A stretch of DNA of 30,421 bases, taken from NCBI GenBank assembly GCA_009869945.1, contig WIXG01000634.1:1-30421 (forward strand), in the 5' to 3' direction. This DNA is from Mesaphorura yosii. Taxonomy: Eukaryota > Arthropoda > Collembola > Poduromorpha > Tullbergiidae. Position numbers and translations under genes: made by a program. The notes below the pieces were generated by a model that searched no databases, was not told the origin of the DNA, and was given only the letters and a program-made list of their open reading frames with translations. Below, piece after piece: positions 1 to 9,778 of this stretch; position 1 is the stretch's first letter; each line of letters opens with the position of its first letter.

Positions 1-1000
1 ACAGCCACCAGGAATTACAGCAGTTTGAGTATTAAAAGATCGCAGATGAGCCTTGGTAGATTCGCTGATGTGGCACTTGTAACTGTCCCAAACTAACAAT
101 CGCTTTGCGAACGCGAACTTGCCATAAATACGAGATATCCAATCACTTGTCAAATCGTCATTCATCCACCCGTTCTTGCTGCTCACGACAATTGCTCCCT
201 GCGTAGAGTTCATAGCTTTGACTTCTCGTTTAGCATCTTTGAAAACGACGTATGGAACCAATTTAGTCCCATCACCTTTTGCAGCCAAAATTATTGTGGC
301 GTGCGCTTTTTCGTTTCCAGTTAATTTGAGTGGTATACTTTTGGATCCTACCTTGTCGATTGTGGTGGTACCTAGCATATCAAACCACAAGCTAGTTTCA
401 TCCATGGCGATAATGTTTGATGGTGAGACTTTGAACTCGTCAATTTTTTCGGATACGAACATAACGAAATTCACAATTTTCTCCAGCAGCATTTCAGGAT
501 CCTTTTGGGCTATTGTTGTTCGTCTCCTTAGGCTCAGGCAATGTCTAATTAGGAACCTCTCCAGCCACCCTTTACTTGCTTTAAACTCTTGGTTGGATGT
601 GCTCAACTCAGCAAATACTGCTCTTCCTTTCTCCTGTATCATCCTACGGGAAACTCTTAACCCATGCCCCCGTTGTGTTAGAATCCAATCCAACACATTC
701 CTATCCATTTCTGGGCAAACGACTTTTCGTCCTGCACCACGAAGTCTTTTCAATTTTTGACCATTCTTAGTCTCAATTGATGATCCTGCAATATATATAC
801 ATGCAGAATATTCTTGATACTTTGGAAAATAAATCGTATTAATTGATTTACATACTTAAATCTGATTCCTGGCTCTTCCAAAGACGAACCGTTTTCCGAT
901 CTATTGAATATTGCCTTGCGGTGGCACTTATCGAATTGGTCCTTGAAAACTCGACAACTTCCAATTTGTGCTTCATATTGAAGGACTTCTTAGGTGCCAT
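1..1000 (-). CDS. pogo/Tigger-family DDE transposase, partial at its C-terminus
   Basis: Two exons, 856-1000 and 1-785, separated by a 70-bp GT-AG intron; the start codon is at 1000. The N-terminus (MAPKKSFNMKHKLEVVEF) is a CENP-B/Psq-like helix-turn-helix for binding the terminal repeats. A second HTH/CENP-B-type region follows, then the DDE_1 catalytic core. The first aspartate is visible in the MDETSLWFDM motif and the second in LLVWDSYKCH, followed by the typical AVIPGG stretch. The third acidic residue should lie past the left edge. No stop or frameshift is present in about 310 codons, which is unusual for a transposon copy and suggests recent activity or domestication. A plus-strand open frame at 176-760 is only the antisense shadow of this gene. 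Family assignment is firm, activity is not tested. Confidence 0.88.
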
Positions 1001-1130
1001 TTAATAAAGTACTGAACTTAACAATGGTCAAAAGAAGTTAAATTACAGGCGAATCCGAAGCTTCTGTGTTCAGTGATGGTGAAAAAAAGTTTCAAAGGTA
1101 GCGGCCAAACTGAACGCAGTGTATAGGAAG

Positions 1131-1250
1131 AGACTGGGACGCAAATAGAGACTGGGGTACAATTAGAGAGTGGGGCACTGGTAATTTTGTGGTGTCTTTT
1201 CATGGGGCACGATTAAGGGGGTGGGGTACTACTTGAGCGTGGGGTACCAT
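1131..1250. repeat. subterminal 18-19 bp repeats of the pogo element
   Basis: Variants of the core TGGGGYAC start at 1135 (as TGGGAC), 1153, 1171, 1203, 1222 and 1240. Most are spaced 18 or 19 bp apart and several are followed by ATTA. They lie between the inferred terminus and the transposase start. Repeated short motifs there are natural candidates for transposase binding sites. The repeats are seen directly; the binding role is inferred. Confidence 0.7.
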
Positions 1251-1266
1251 TAAGGGAAATACGGTA

Positions 1267-2237
1267 TTAGAAACGTAACTCATTAATCTTCCCAACCAGT
1301 GTTGTGCCGGTCACATCTGCGCAGGGGAGACTCATCATGTGAGGTGAACAGCCGTAGAAAAGTAGATCGATGTACTTTTCGTGAAGAATTCTCGCATTTT
1401 GACCATTGAAGCGGTGTTAACAGTTATCCCAGAAATTACAGAAAATTTCCATTGGTGCTTAATTCAAATAATGTTTTCTCGAATTGCTCTGCGCAATGTT
1501 CGGCGGTTTTCGTATTGGCTTTACATTCGACGGGGCTGATCAGATAAGCTTCTCCATTGCAAACTAAAGTGTATGTTAACACTGGATGTCAGACCAACCG
1601 TCCTTAACTAACGTTCCAATCTTCCCATTTCACTTTTATTTGGAGAAATACCGTTTACGTTAACATAAGTAACGGAGACGCAGGAATCAAGAACGCGTCC
1701 ATATTGCTACTGACAAAGTAAAATTTAAGCGAAATTGGCCGAAGTTACCTTACACTGAATGTGCAAACTTTAACCTCACCAATTCCAGATAATGTTGTGA
1801 ATAGCGATTGTGACTGATCTTCACTTAAACTCAGTAGGAAATTGATGGAGCCTTGAACTCTCGCACTGAGTGAGACACACCTTCCTTCGTGAGAAGTAAA
1901 GCGCGACTAATGAGATTGACGCCTTTCTCTTTTGCCGTTTGAATTTTTGTACGCAAGAAATATTCTCAAGTGCAAGAATGAATTAATCAAGCATACTAAA
2001 AAAATGCAGATGGCATACAAATCACATTATTTCACTTCACAGCTTTGGGTTAATTGCACACCCCGTTTTATAACGTTATTTACCACTGTTATATCACAGG
2101 TACAACACTGTACTCGAGTTCCCTCTTGTCAAGAAAGGTGACTCAGTTGACGGAACTGGGGATATACACGCTGTGGGAGCGGAATAGACACATTAGTACA
2201 GATAGAAACGGCTCGGTTTAGACATTTTTACTCTGCC
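1267..2237. other. AT-rich stretch with no supported gene
   Basis: I find only short open frames without protein-like composition or paired splice signals. The 69-codon frame at 1932-2141 has low-GC codon use unlike the real exons here. Confidence 0.5.
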
Positions 2238-2491
2238 ATGCCTGACTATGTGAACCCCGACGAGCCGATTCCAATTGCAATGGATTCAAAGACCATGCTC
2301 ATTTTCCATTTTGTGGAGATCTTTTGGGCGTCGCTTCGGTGGTGTTTATCCTGGAATGGTAGTACGGACACCGGACGCTTGCATTAGATGCTATTCGCAA
2401 GTGGATGCGAGACGCCTGTGCTGTGGCTCGAGTTTGTATTGCCGCATTGAGGCTAAGATACATCATATCACCTTTATAAGGATAATTTGAA
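2238..2491 (+). pseudogene. possible frame-broken gene relic
   Basis: An ATG at 2238 opens a protein-like stretch beginning MPDYVNPDEPIPIAMDSK that continues for about 45 codons. A second protein-like stretch (ALDAIRKWMRDACAVARV) follows in another frame at about 2378-2490, and an AATAAA lies at 2574-2579. The two parts cannot be joined without a frame change or an unrecognised intron. I do not recognise the family. It could equally be chance open sequence. Confidence 0.22.
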
Positions 2492-2644
2492 TCTCAAGCA
2501 CCAAACACTTTGCAATCAATTTTTCAAATCCATAATTTAATATTTTCTCTCAAAGCTCCAATTGCAAGATTCAAATAAAGACTTTTGATGTTTGTCGAAT
2601 TATAGCTCTGTGAATCTTCACTGTTATGTGCAGGTGTCCAGTTC

Positions 2645-3215
2645 TCAGTTGTTGAAGAATTGGTAGTCGACGATATTGTTCAAGATGAAAGTCGAGTCTT
2701 CGCGAAACAAAGACGGACCCTGAACTCCAGCCCCAAGACCGTTAGCCAACCACAATTCATAATTGTAATGACGAAGAAAGTATCCCGGAATATTGAATGC
2801 TTCGAAACGAACTTCTCCTAAAGGGTGCAATTTTCGCATTATGGTGGGGCGAAAAGAATTGGAGAAGAGTGCTTGACCTACCTGGACCACGTTGTGGGCG
2901 AATCATAAAAGTCGCATCTTTCTTGAACAAATCTGTCCCATCATTTGGGACCAACTTGGCACGAAAATTTTGATGACGAATGTAATGTCCTGGATAATTC
3001 TTCGATTCGATTGAGTAGCAGTTTGGATCAGCTAGTCCGGGAACCAATTTGAAGACAGAATTCTCAAACAAGTCAGGGGAGCTTAGCTCATTATGTTTCT
3101 TGATCCAACCGAGTCCATTCTCATGTGCTAACCAATAGTCGAGCAATTTGTCCGTCGTGACTTGGAATCGAGCGTAGAGGCCGTAAGTCAGTGGGTATGA
3201 GAGTCCAATATCCAT
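2645..3215 (-). CDS. AbfB-domain (CBM42-like) beta-trefoil protein
   Basis: Two exons, 2882-3215 and 2645-2817, with a 64-bp intron (GTAGGT...TTTAG), give 168 residues. The protein is almost entirely one alpha-L-arabinofuranosidase-B domain: a degenerate first trefoil repeat at residues 1-55, then two clear repeats with the family hallmarks NYPGHYIRHQNF (about residue 75) and NIPGYFLRHYNYEL (about residue 120), each followed by an F-x-x-D-A/S-T-F segment. This fold binds arabinose or other sugar chains and is normally attached to fungal or bacterial glycosidases; here no catalytic domain is seen. No signal peptide is evident at the ATG at 3215, so an upstream exon could exist. The intron shows it is a resident eukaryotic gene. 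Ligand unknown. Confidence 0.82.
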
Positions 3216-3243
3216 TGCTGCTGCTGCTGCTGAGCTGTGCTAA

Positions 3244-3384
3244 TTGTCTACTACTGTCGAGAAGTTGGAAAACCTTGTGAACAAATTCGGAACCTGGCCC
3301 GAAGGTTTTTTGTCCACTGTCAATCCCAAAAGCTCATTCAATCTGGTAACCAACCAAAATGATTACATCGACAAGGCTTATGAG
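3244..3384 (+). other. possible orphan exon
   Basis: A plus-strand open stretch of protein-like composition (VEKLENLVNKFGTWPEGF at about 3259-3312) runs to a strong donor, GAG|GTAAGG, at 3384/3385. It begins after an in-frame TAA at about 3240, and I cannot find a convincing upstream or downstream partner exon. It could be a fragment of a degraded gene. I do not recognise the family. Confidence 0.25.
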
Positions 3385-3389
3385 GTAAG

Positions 3390-4093
3390 GACGCGATAAA
3401 TTCTCAGAGAGTCGACTGTGGTCAGTTTAAAATGCCCAGCAAATGAGTAGAACAGGTCTGATAAATGAATTGTAATTCATCAAGCAGTAAATCAAATGGC
3501 ACTAGACGGAGTTATATTTCGTCTTATCACTAACCGCAGAACTTTGGTTTAAATGTCATCAGAATGCCGCATGCTACATCCTAAAGAAGAGTAGAGATTC
3601 GTTTTCAGACAGTCAAGGACTCTTAAGATGATCAAACGATGATTAGTAGGTTTTAATCTACATCATGGTTTATGTATATGTAATTGGCCAACCTTTAATC
3701 CAAATCTTGGCATAATTGCAAATGTTGTCCATATGAATAATTTGCGCAATGCATTTCGTTTCAAGTTCAAATTGACACCGGAAACCTCAGATTGGTTGTC
3801 TTTGTCACAATAAGATTCCTGACGTTCGATGTCTGTGCCTTTCTAATCTTTTAATTGCACGTAGAGAGTGATTTCGATGTACTCCAATGCTCGATACAGA
3901 TGAGTGAGATGAGATCCAGACAAAGAAACTGCCAAGATGATAAGTCAATGCGTGGAAGATTCAAATTCATTCCACGCAAACACTGCAAGAAAAGAGCAAA
4001 AGAAATCCTCCTCCTTCGTGATTCCTTCGGTAAAACAAGCTGGAGAGACTGACTAACAGCATAATCTGTAGAAATTCGGCGTAGGCGTGCAGA
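3390..4093. other. intergenic, no supported gene
   Basis: AT-rich sequence without protein-like open frames; the 65-codon frame at 3855-4052 has no recognisable features. It contains whatever promoter serves the F-box gene that starts at 4094, but no clear TATA element was identified. Confidence 0.45.
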
Positions 4094-6080
4094 ATGGAAT
4101 CAATTCCGCCTGCTGAAGCTCATCCATCTTCCCCATCGCTACCGGTGCTGCAAACACGACCCGTCAACCCCTTCGAACAGGATTTAGTGAGTTGGAACGA
4201 CTTAATTAGCCGGAATTAATTGATTTGTGCCGAAATTAGCTTAACAAGCCCACTTTGCTCGCTTCCAGATTGTGGAGAAGGTTCTGGAGTTCACTGACCA
4301 CCGAAGCACACTGAATTGCCGTCACCTGAACCGCCAATGGAACAACATGGCAGTAGCAGTCCTCCGTGGGCACAAAGTTAGCCTGCAGCTAGATAGTAGC
4401 AACATTTCGGAGTACTTACGCCTCGCGGAGGTGACGGGGCAGACGGCGCCAAGCCTGAGGCTGAGCTTGCATGTGGGCCGGACCAGCGGGGGCGCCATGG
4501 ACAGCTACGAGACGCAGAAAGAGCTGCTCCTCGCCGTCAACAAACTCCTCCAGCGCTTCGGCGGTGGCAAAGTGCAGCAAGTGAGCTTTGTGGAGTCACT
4601 TTCCTTAACATCATGCTACCACGTCGAGCTGGACTGGGGCGCAGTCGGCTGTCTCCTAAAACGTGTCGCCCCGGGACTCCTCCATCTCGCCATCAAGGAA
4701 GGAGTCTTCAACCAGAACATTGGCTACTTCTTTCTGGACGACGAGGTCAAGTTCCCGCAGCTCCGCTCTCTCTCATATGCAGCTATTCTGAAGAATGCTG
4801 CTCTCCTCCCACAGATTGTGAACACGGCGCCGAAACTTACCCGACTGGAGGTGATCATGGAGCCCCTCGAACGGCACAACCCGTCTGCCTTCAATTTTCG
4901 AAACCAGAATCTCGCACATGCCTTCACCAACATTGCCGACGCCGACGGTAACACCACCGTCAACTCGCGCCTGGTCAGTCTAGCGACGGTACTCGATTCC
5001 CGCGAGACGTATCATGCGCTCCAGCACATCCATTACGGAAGGCTAACTTCGCTCAGGCTAACTATCAACAGCAACCCCGACGCTGAGTCCTCCACTATGC
5101 TGGGTCGCTTCCTCGCCAAGAATTGCCCCAACCTGGACTCCCTCCACCTGACCTTCGTGCAGAGCGTCGATCGAGTCGTCGTCTTCCCCGTCGATCAGCT
5201 CATCAGCGAATTTCCAGCTCAGCTGCCAGGCCTGCCCAAGCTCCGCCATTTCGGGTACGGCGTAAATCGGATGTCGATGGCGACCAACGGCCCGGCCATG
5301 ATCCGATTTGGAGCACTGAATTTCAGCACCCACCATTTTCCTGGACTCACGTGCGTCACAGTCAAATTCGGCGCTTTCCTCTATTCTGCCGACCGCTTCC
5401 TACCGCCACTCGCGGGCCCCTTCGCCCAGAATCCGAATCTGGCTGTCCCCGCGGCGGAGTGGTACGGAATCTGGCCGAACATCAACAACGTGGCTTTTCC
5501 CAACGTGTCATGGCTGCGCCTGGTGGTGGAGGAGCTCGATGGCCTCTTCTGCGACGGACGCCTGCTGGGCTACCCGACTGTCACCTCTCGAGACGCCTGC
5601 AACCAGCTCCACATGCTCTACCCCAACGTGCGGAGCCTCCGGCTGGAAGTCGAACTGCCTCCGACGCAAGAAATGGTGTCCAAACTGCAGATCGTCGCCC
5701 GCCACCTGTTTCAGGAGCTGACTGGGCTGGAGGAACTCGAAATCTTGAGCAACTGCGTCAACTTCCTGCCGCGCATCCTCTCGGCAGAGGCCGGAGCCCG
5801 CCAGCCGGCTCTGAAGAAGCTGCGTATTCCGCAAGCGGGGAAGGACGCTCTGGAGCTCATGGCTCGCCCCGGCCGCACCGCCGGTGGTGGCTGCCCCCAC
5901 TCTCGACAGGCGCATGGATCCGCTGAGCTGCAGCCGCCTGAATTGAGAATCTCAACCATTCTGAAGTGGTTTCCTAGTCTGAGGAGGGTCGCCGTGTCGC
6001 AGAAGTTTGTGCAGCGCCAGTGCGAGAATTTAATGGAGTTGGCGGCGAGGAAGCCAAAGGTTAAGATCACAGTGAACTAG
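4094..6080 (+). CDS. F-box and leucine-rich-repeat protein
   Basis: Two exons, 4094-4186 and 4269-6080, are separated by an 82-bp intron; the product is 634 residues. The F-box spans the splice site (about residues 25-65: NPFEQDLIVEKVLEF, then TLNCRHLNRQWNNMA) and would bind Skp1 in an SCF ubiquitin ligase. The remaining 560 or so residues are irregular LRR-like repeats (repeated LRSLSYAAIL, LTRLEVIM, LDSLHLTF, LRSLRLEVEL, LEELEILSN patterns) that should form the substrate-binding arc. The start is chosen because the ATG at 4094 reads in phase into a consensus GTGAGT donor and completes the F-box. It has a 3' AATAAA at 6130. Large lineage-specific families of such F-box/LRR genes occur in arthropods; the substrate cannot be told. 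Confidence 0.85.
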
Positions 6081-6129
6081 TTTACTGTTACTTTTACTAC
6101 TTACGTACGGTTTCTTAGTGTGTTCAATG

Positions 6130-6135
6130 AATAAA
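6130..6135 (+). terminator. polyadenylation signal of the F-box gene
   Basis: AATAAA lies 50 bp past the stop codon. Confidence 0.7.
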
Positions 6136-6179
6136 TTAAGTCTTGGTTGATCAAGACTGATGTACTGAAATTTGCATGT

Positions 6180-6185
6180 TTTATT
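6180..6185 (-). terminator. polyadenylation signal overlapping the stop codon of the MOXD1-like gene
   Basis: On the minus strand the end of the coding region reads GAATAAAAC, so AATAAA contains the TAA stop itself. The next obvious signal downstream is absent before the F-box gene's own signal. Confidence 0.6.
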
Positions 6186-8206
6186 CGCCTTTCTCGCAAC
6201 TCGAGACGTGCTCGTACACGTTGATGAGGTCGGATGGGTACCCCAGCCTGCCTTCCGTCGCGCCATGTGCCCGCGCCACCGCCGGAAAGCAGTTTGTCGT
6301 GTGTGGCGTGAAGCGTGACAGCTGCTGCCAGGCCGCCTTGCGCTCCTCCGTCCAGTTTCCGTTGTTCACGACGTCGAGGAAGCGTCGTCCGCTGTACTGG
6401 GCGGGGCTCGACACGAGGGGGTCGTGCATATCGCCCTCAACGGCCTCCACGCCAAAGAACCGCAGCACGGAGGGCAGAGGGACGTGACTCCCGCAGTAGC
6501 CGGACGTCGCCCTGACGGGGTAGTAAAGCAAGTACGCCTCACACATTTCGTGCGCCGTTGAAATCCCGCCAAATGTGGCGTTCCTTCGACCCGTCGTTTC
6601 GTAGCTGCACTCCAGCGTCAGCTGATCTCCGTGTCGAAGGGGCACCGGGATGCGGAAGGGACGGCTCTGCTGGTAGTTGAACTGGTAGTGTTCGTTGTTG
6701 TCTAGCCACGGCAGCTCCGTCCCGCCCCGGAAATGACGGAGCCGCATTTTGCGAGCTGCGAGATGCGCGTGAAGGAGGACGTTGAAGACTAGCGCACCAT
6801 CTGCGGGCGGGACGTAGTCGTGGAGGCAGGCGGGGTCGCAGTGCACCGAGTTGACAAAGGCAGGGCTGCCTGGCGGGATGACCTGCGACACGTCGACGGC
6901 GTAGCCGACAATCAGCGACCCCACGTCGTACTTCCGCAACTCCGGCGTGTAGTACACGTCCACGCCAGCTTCGAACCGGACGCCTTGCAGGAGGTTGGGG
7001 TTGTTGTAGTGTACTTCAAGCAGGTAGTACCGCGACTCAGCAGACTCGGCCCCGGAGTGCCCGCCGAATGCGAGCCCTGCCTCCTCGGGGAAAACGATCG
7101 GCTTGCCCCGAATCCCCCACGTGATTGGGTTGGCCGAGCAGAGTTGGTACTCCGAGAAATTAAAGCAGTCTTGTGGCGGCTGGCCCACCCAACGCTCCAG
7201 CAACGGCTCCAGCAGCGGCGCTCCGGCGCTCGGCACGCACTCGCGGACCATCCAATGGTGAACGTGCTCCTGGGCGACGGACGAAGACAGGACGGTTTCG
7301 TACTGAAAAGCAAACATGTTCAAACATGCACGGTTTACACAAGTGTTTACAGGGCAGGAGCTTCCATGGACGACGCGAGTGACTATGATTGCTTTTGCTT
7401 ACGCCAACGATATGGTGCTTCACCGCCAGTCTCGGCGCTTTGTGGATGGTGCAGCCGTAAAATGTTGACACGGTCGGCATGACTGCGTCACTCGTCACTC
7501 GCCACTTGTGCACACTGCGAAATGCGAGTCCGAATACGTGATAATAAAACAATGCTTGAAGGCCCTATTCAGAGTCTGACTACTCGATTACGGAGATTTA
7601 CCCTGGAAAGGCGGAAGGTGGCGCCACGGGCGGGTCGAGGAGGTTGACCATGTACGCTCCCCGCTGCGTGCTGGAGGACCCGTGGTACTGTATCTCGTCC
7701 GAGGGCCCAAACGCCCAGATGAGGTTGGTGGTGCTGTTGTCTATCGGGAGGTCCCCCTCCTCGTCGCAAGTGTTGAAGGGTCTCTCAACGACGAGCACCG
7801 TGTGCGTCGCGTTCTCGCGCGCCTGCAGAAGGGTCCAGTCTTGGCTCGCGTCCACCAGCGGCTCCCAGTTTCCGGTCCCGTGCCGGTCTGAGAAGTACGC
7901 GCTTCCGTTCTCGTGCACGCCGCCAATGACGATGTCCGCTCCCGTCATGCCCCCATCGGTCGACAGTCCGAAACCAACGAAGCCAGTCGTCTCGGCAGAG
8001 ATTTCGAACGTCACGACCCGTCTTGCAAAGTTCGTGCGCCAAAGCAAGGAAACTTTCCCGGCATTGTCGAGCACGTCACTCCGTTCAACGACGGAGCTCG
8101 GGTCTCGCCCGTTTGGCGATGAAGACGTTTTGATTCCAAAAAATGTCACGACTGCTGTTGTAATCGCCAGCAGCAGCAGAACACTTACAATCGTGCATAA
8201 CTGCAT
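6181..8206 (-). CDS. MOXD1: DBH-like/MOXD1-type copper type II monooxygenase
   Basis: Three exons, 7602-8206, 7403-7514 and 6181-7302 (introns of 87 and 100 bp), give 612 residues, the length of vertebrate MOXD1. An N-terminal hydrophobic segment (residues 5-25) acts as signal or anchor; a DOMON domain follows (about 45-175), then the two copper domains. All copper ligands are visible: HH at 254-255 (VHHWMVREC), H337 (LEVHYNNP), H417/H419 (LHAHL) and M492 (STAHEMC). The first domain's lead-in, FYGCTIHKAPRLAVKHHIV, lies in the small middle exon. The family uses ascorbate and oxygen to hydroxylate substrates in the secretory pathway; the natural MOXD1 substrate is not known. MOXD1 is favoured over dopamine or tyramine beta-hydroxylase by overall layout, but the paralogue choice is inference. 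The upstream in-frame extension to 8371 is not needed. Confidence 0.9.
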
Positions 8207-8489
8207 TGTGATGCGAATGTAATTACAGATTTCACATTGACTTGACACTGAAGTAAGCGTCAAGGGTAACTGAAAACCGAGGTAGACTAGATCACGTTCA
8301 TCATCTCGCCACAATTTTCGAGCGAGCAATATCAACACAGCACCCAATTTTGCGCAAAAGGATGAGCACACAATACATTGAATACGAGCAGAAACTCATT
8401 TTGTGGACACGACTGGCGGCCTCGTCCTTCAACGATTAAAGTCAGATTCACAAATTGTCGAATAAAATGACGCAGAACCATAAACGACA

Positions 8490-8790
8490 AATCAGCACAA
8501 TGGTGGACCGTTCGATGATGTTTCAGACGATCAACCGTGTTGAATGCAGACTCCCACTGAGTGCATGCGAAAACCTTTTCGGTGTTGACGTGCACGACGG
8601 AGGCATACGTGGAAACTTTCGAGCTGATGATATTCGAGTGGCTGCGCATGTGAATCTGCATCTCCAAGCCGGTGTAGAAGGACTTTGGGCAAAGGGCGCA
8701 GAAGAATCTTTTGTCTCCAGAGTGTCGTTGTCCGTATTAATACAGCCCATTCGTACTGAAGAACGTTTTCGGACACATTTTGCATGAGAT
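8490..8790 (-). pseudogene. C2H2 zinc-finger gene relic
   Basis: Reading the minus strand from about 8784, three finger units follow one another in one frame. Finger 1 (CKMCPKTFFSTNGLY) is interrupted by a TAA at 8737-8739 and has lost its first histidine. Finger 2 (FFCALCPKSFYTGLEMQIHM) is intact. Finger 3 (VFACTQWESAFNTVDRLKHH) has lost its second cysteine. The linker HSGDKRF resembles the usual TGEKP-type linker. One stop plus two lost metal ligands indicate decay. No flanking gene completes it. Confidence 0.65.
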
Positions 8791-9042
8791 GGTCACCGGT
8801 CCGGCGCCAGAGGGGCGACCAGTGTCGGAGCCGTCCACGACGGCTCGCCTAGCCTAAAGCTGGAGCCTACTTGAATAACATATCTAGCTGATACATTAAA
8901 TTATTGAAACTTTCGACGCGGCATTTTCCCCTAGCCTACTCTTTTAACTAATTCTAAACCACAGACTCAATAATGACTTCTTTCATTAGATCTTAACTAG
9001 AACTCATAAAATCTATTAGGGTTGCACGATATACACTAACTA

Positions 9043-9257
9043 AAATAATTATTCAAACGGTTAGGGTTGGTCTTATGTGAACGAAGATTTCTCAGAACTG
9101 TGTGCGGCTCAGTAGCTGAAATTTGCAGGGTTTATTCCTCCGACAATATTCAATTAACCAGCAAAGTTTGAAACGATTTGAAGCAATGGGTCCGAAGATA
9201 CTGGTATTTGAAGCCAGGAATCTTACAAATTAACGCCAAATAATTATTCAAATGGTT
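9043..9257. repeat. pair of 20-bp direct repeats near the Tc1 relic
   Basis: AAATAATTATTCAAACGGTT at 9043-9062 recurs at 9238-9257 with one mismatch, offset by 195 bp. They sit just beyond the 3' end of the Tc1 transposase remnant. Some Tc1 elements carry paired direct repeats inside a long terminal repeat, which is the likely explanation. Confidence 0.55.
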
Positions 9258-9280
9258 CACTTTTTCAAGTTTAGCCTACT

Positions 9281-9454
9281 TTAGTACCGCGTGTCGCATC
9301 ACCTGCTGTCGATTAGAGCCTGAATTCGCCTTGGCATGGATTCAACCAAATTTTTCGTTACATCGGGGCTTATGGAGTTCCATTCTTCTTCCACAACTGT
9401 ACGCAAAGCGGCTAAATTGGTGAATTTTAAGTCCAAACTCGGTGGTGAAGATTC
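9281..9454 (-). pseudogene. Tc1/mariner transposase, C-terminal relic
   Basis: The minus strand encodes the recognisable end of a Tc1 transposase: LAALRTVVEEEWNSI, then VTKNLVESMPRRIQALID and, after an in-frame TGA at 9299-9301, CDTRY and the ancestral stop at 9281. This matches the family's closing W-x-x-I ... SMPRR-x-x-A-x-I ... GxxTxY pattern. The catalytic DDE core is missing upstream, so the copy is dead. Confidence 0.8.
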
Positions 9455-9706
9455 ATAAACAGTCCGTGCAGTTTACTTTTAACCACATGAAAGGATTGTT
9501 GGAACTTGTGAAATTCACGCTCACCCTGGACGTTGGCACAGTTTGGCTGCAGTGCAAAGCGAGAGACCAGCCGCCAGTGCGAACTTCTGCTCTTTTCGAA
9601 TGGCGAAAGGCGTCTGCGATCCTTTGTTCCATGACGGTTGCAGTTTACCGACGGTTTTACAGTTCCCGGAGTGGGCAGGAGCAAAAAGACAGTGGGCAAA
9701 TTTTAG
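9455..9706. other. no supported gene
   Basis: Several overlapping short open frames occur on both strands, but none has recognisable domains or splice partners. It probably contains transposon debris from the adjacent Tc1 relic. Confidence 0.35.
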
Positions 9707-9712
9707 TTTATT
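9707..9712 (-). terminator. polyadenylation signal for the knottin-type gene
   Basis: AATAAA on the minus strand, about 70 bp after the stop codon at 9779. Confidence 0.5.
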
Positions 9713-9778
9713 TACTAAACATAACTGCATTTGTATTGTCAGTGATTTCGACTACTATTCATCAAGTAATTAGATAAA

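Larger units (their letters stand above)
1..1266 (-). mobile_element. pogo/Tigger-type DNA transposon, one end, running off the left edge
   Basis: The element reads on the minus strand. Its outer end appears to be at about 1254-1266, where the minus strand starts TACCGTATTTCCC with a TA dinucleotide, the usual target duplication of Tc1/mariner/pogo elements. Inside it lie a block of 18-19 bp subterminal repeats (about 1131-1250) and a transposase whose reading frame is intact as far as the window goes. The other end, the second terminal repeat and the last catalytic residue lie beyond position 1, so the exact boundary is an inference from one end only. Confidence 0.75.

Noticed and set aside
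176..760. A 194-codon plus-strand frame
   Set aside because: It is antisense to the intact transposase frame on the minus strand, which has clear DDE motifs.
3210..3240. GCT/CTG trinucleotide run upstream of the AbfB gene
   Set aside because: Only five or six units; an ordinary short microsatellite.
5123..5926. A 267-codon frame inside the F-box/LRR gene
   Set aside because: It is a shifted frame rich in Arg and Pro, typical of a shadow of GC-rich coding sequence.
6820..7482. A 220-codon plus-strand frame over the MOXD1-like gene
   Set aside because: It is an antisense shadow of a GC-rich coding exon; the minus strand carries all copper ligands.
8990..9075. TTAGGGTTGG-type words suggestive of telomere repeats
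   Set aside because: Only two isolated occurrences, no tandem array.
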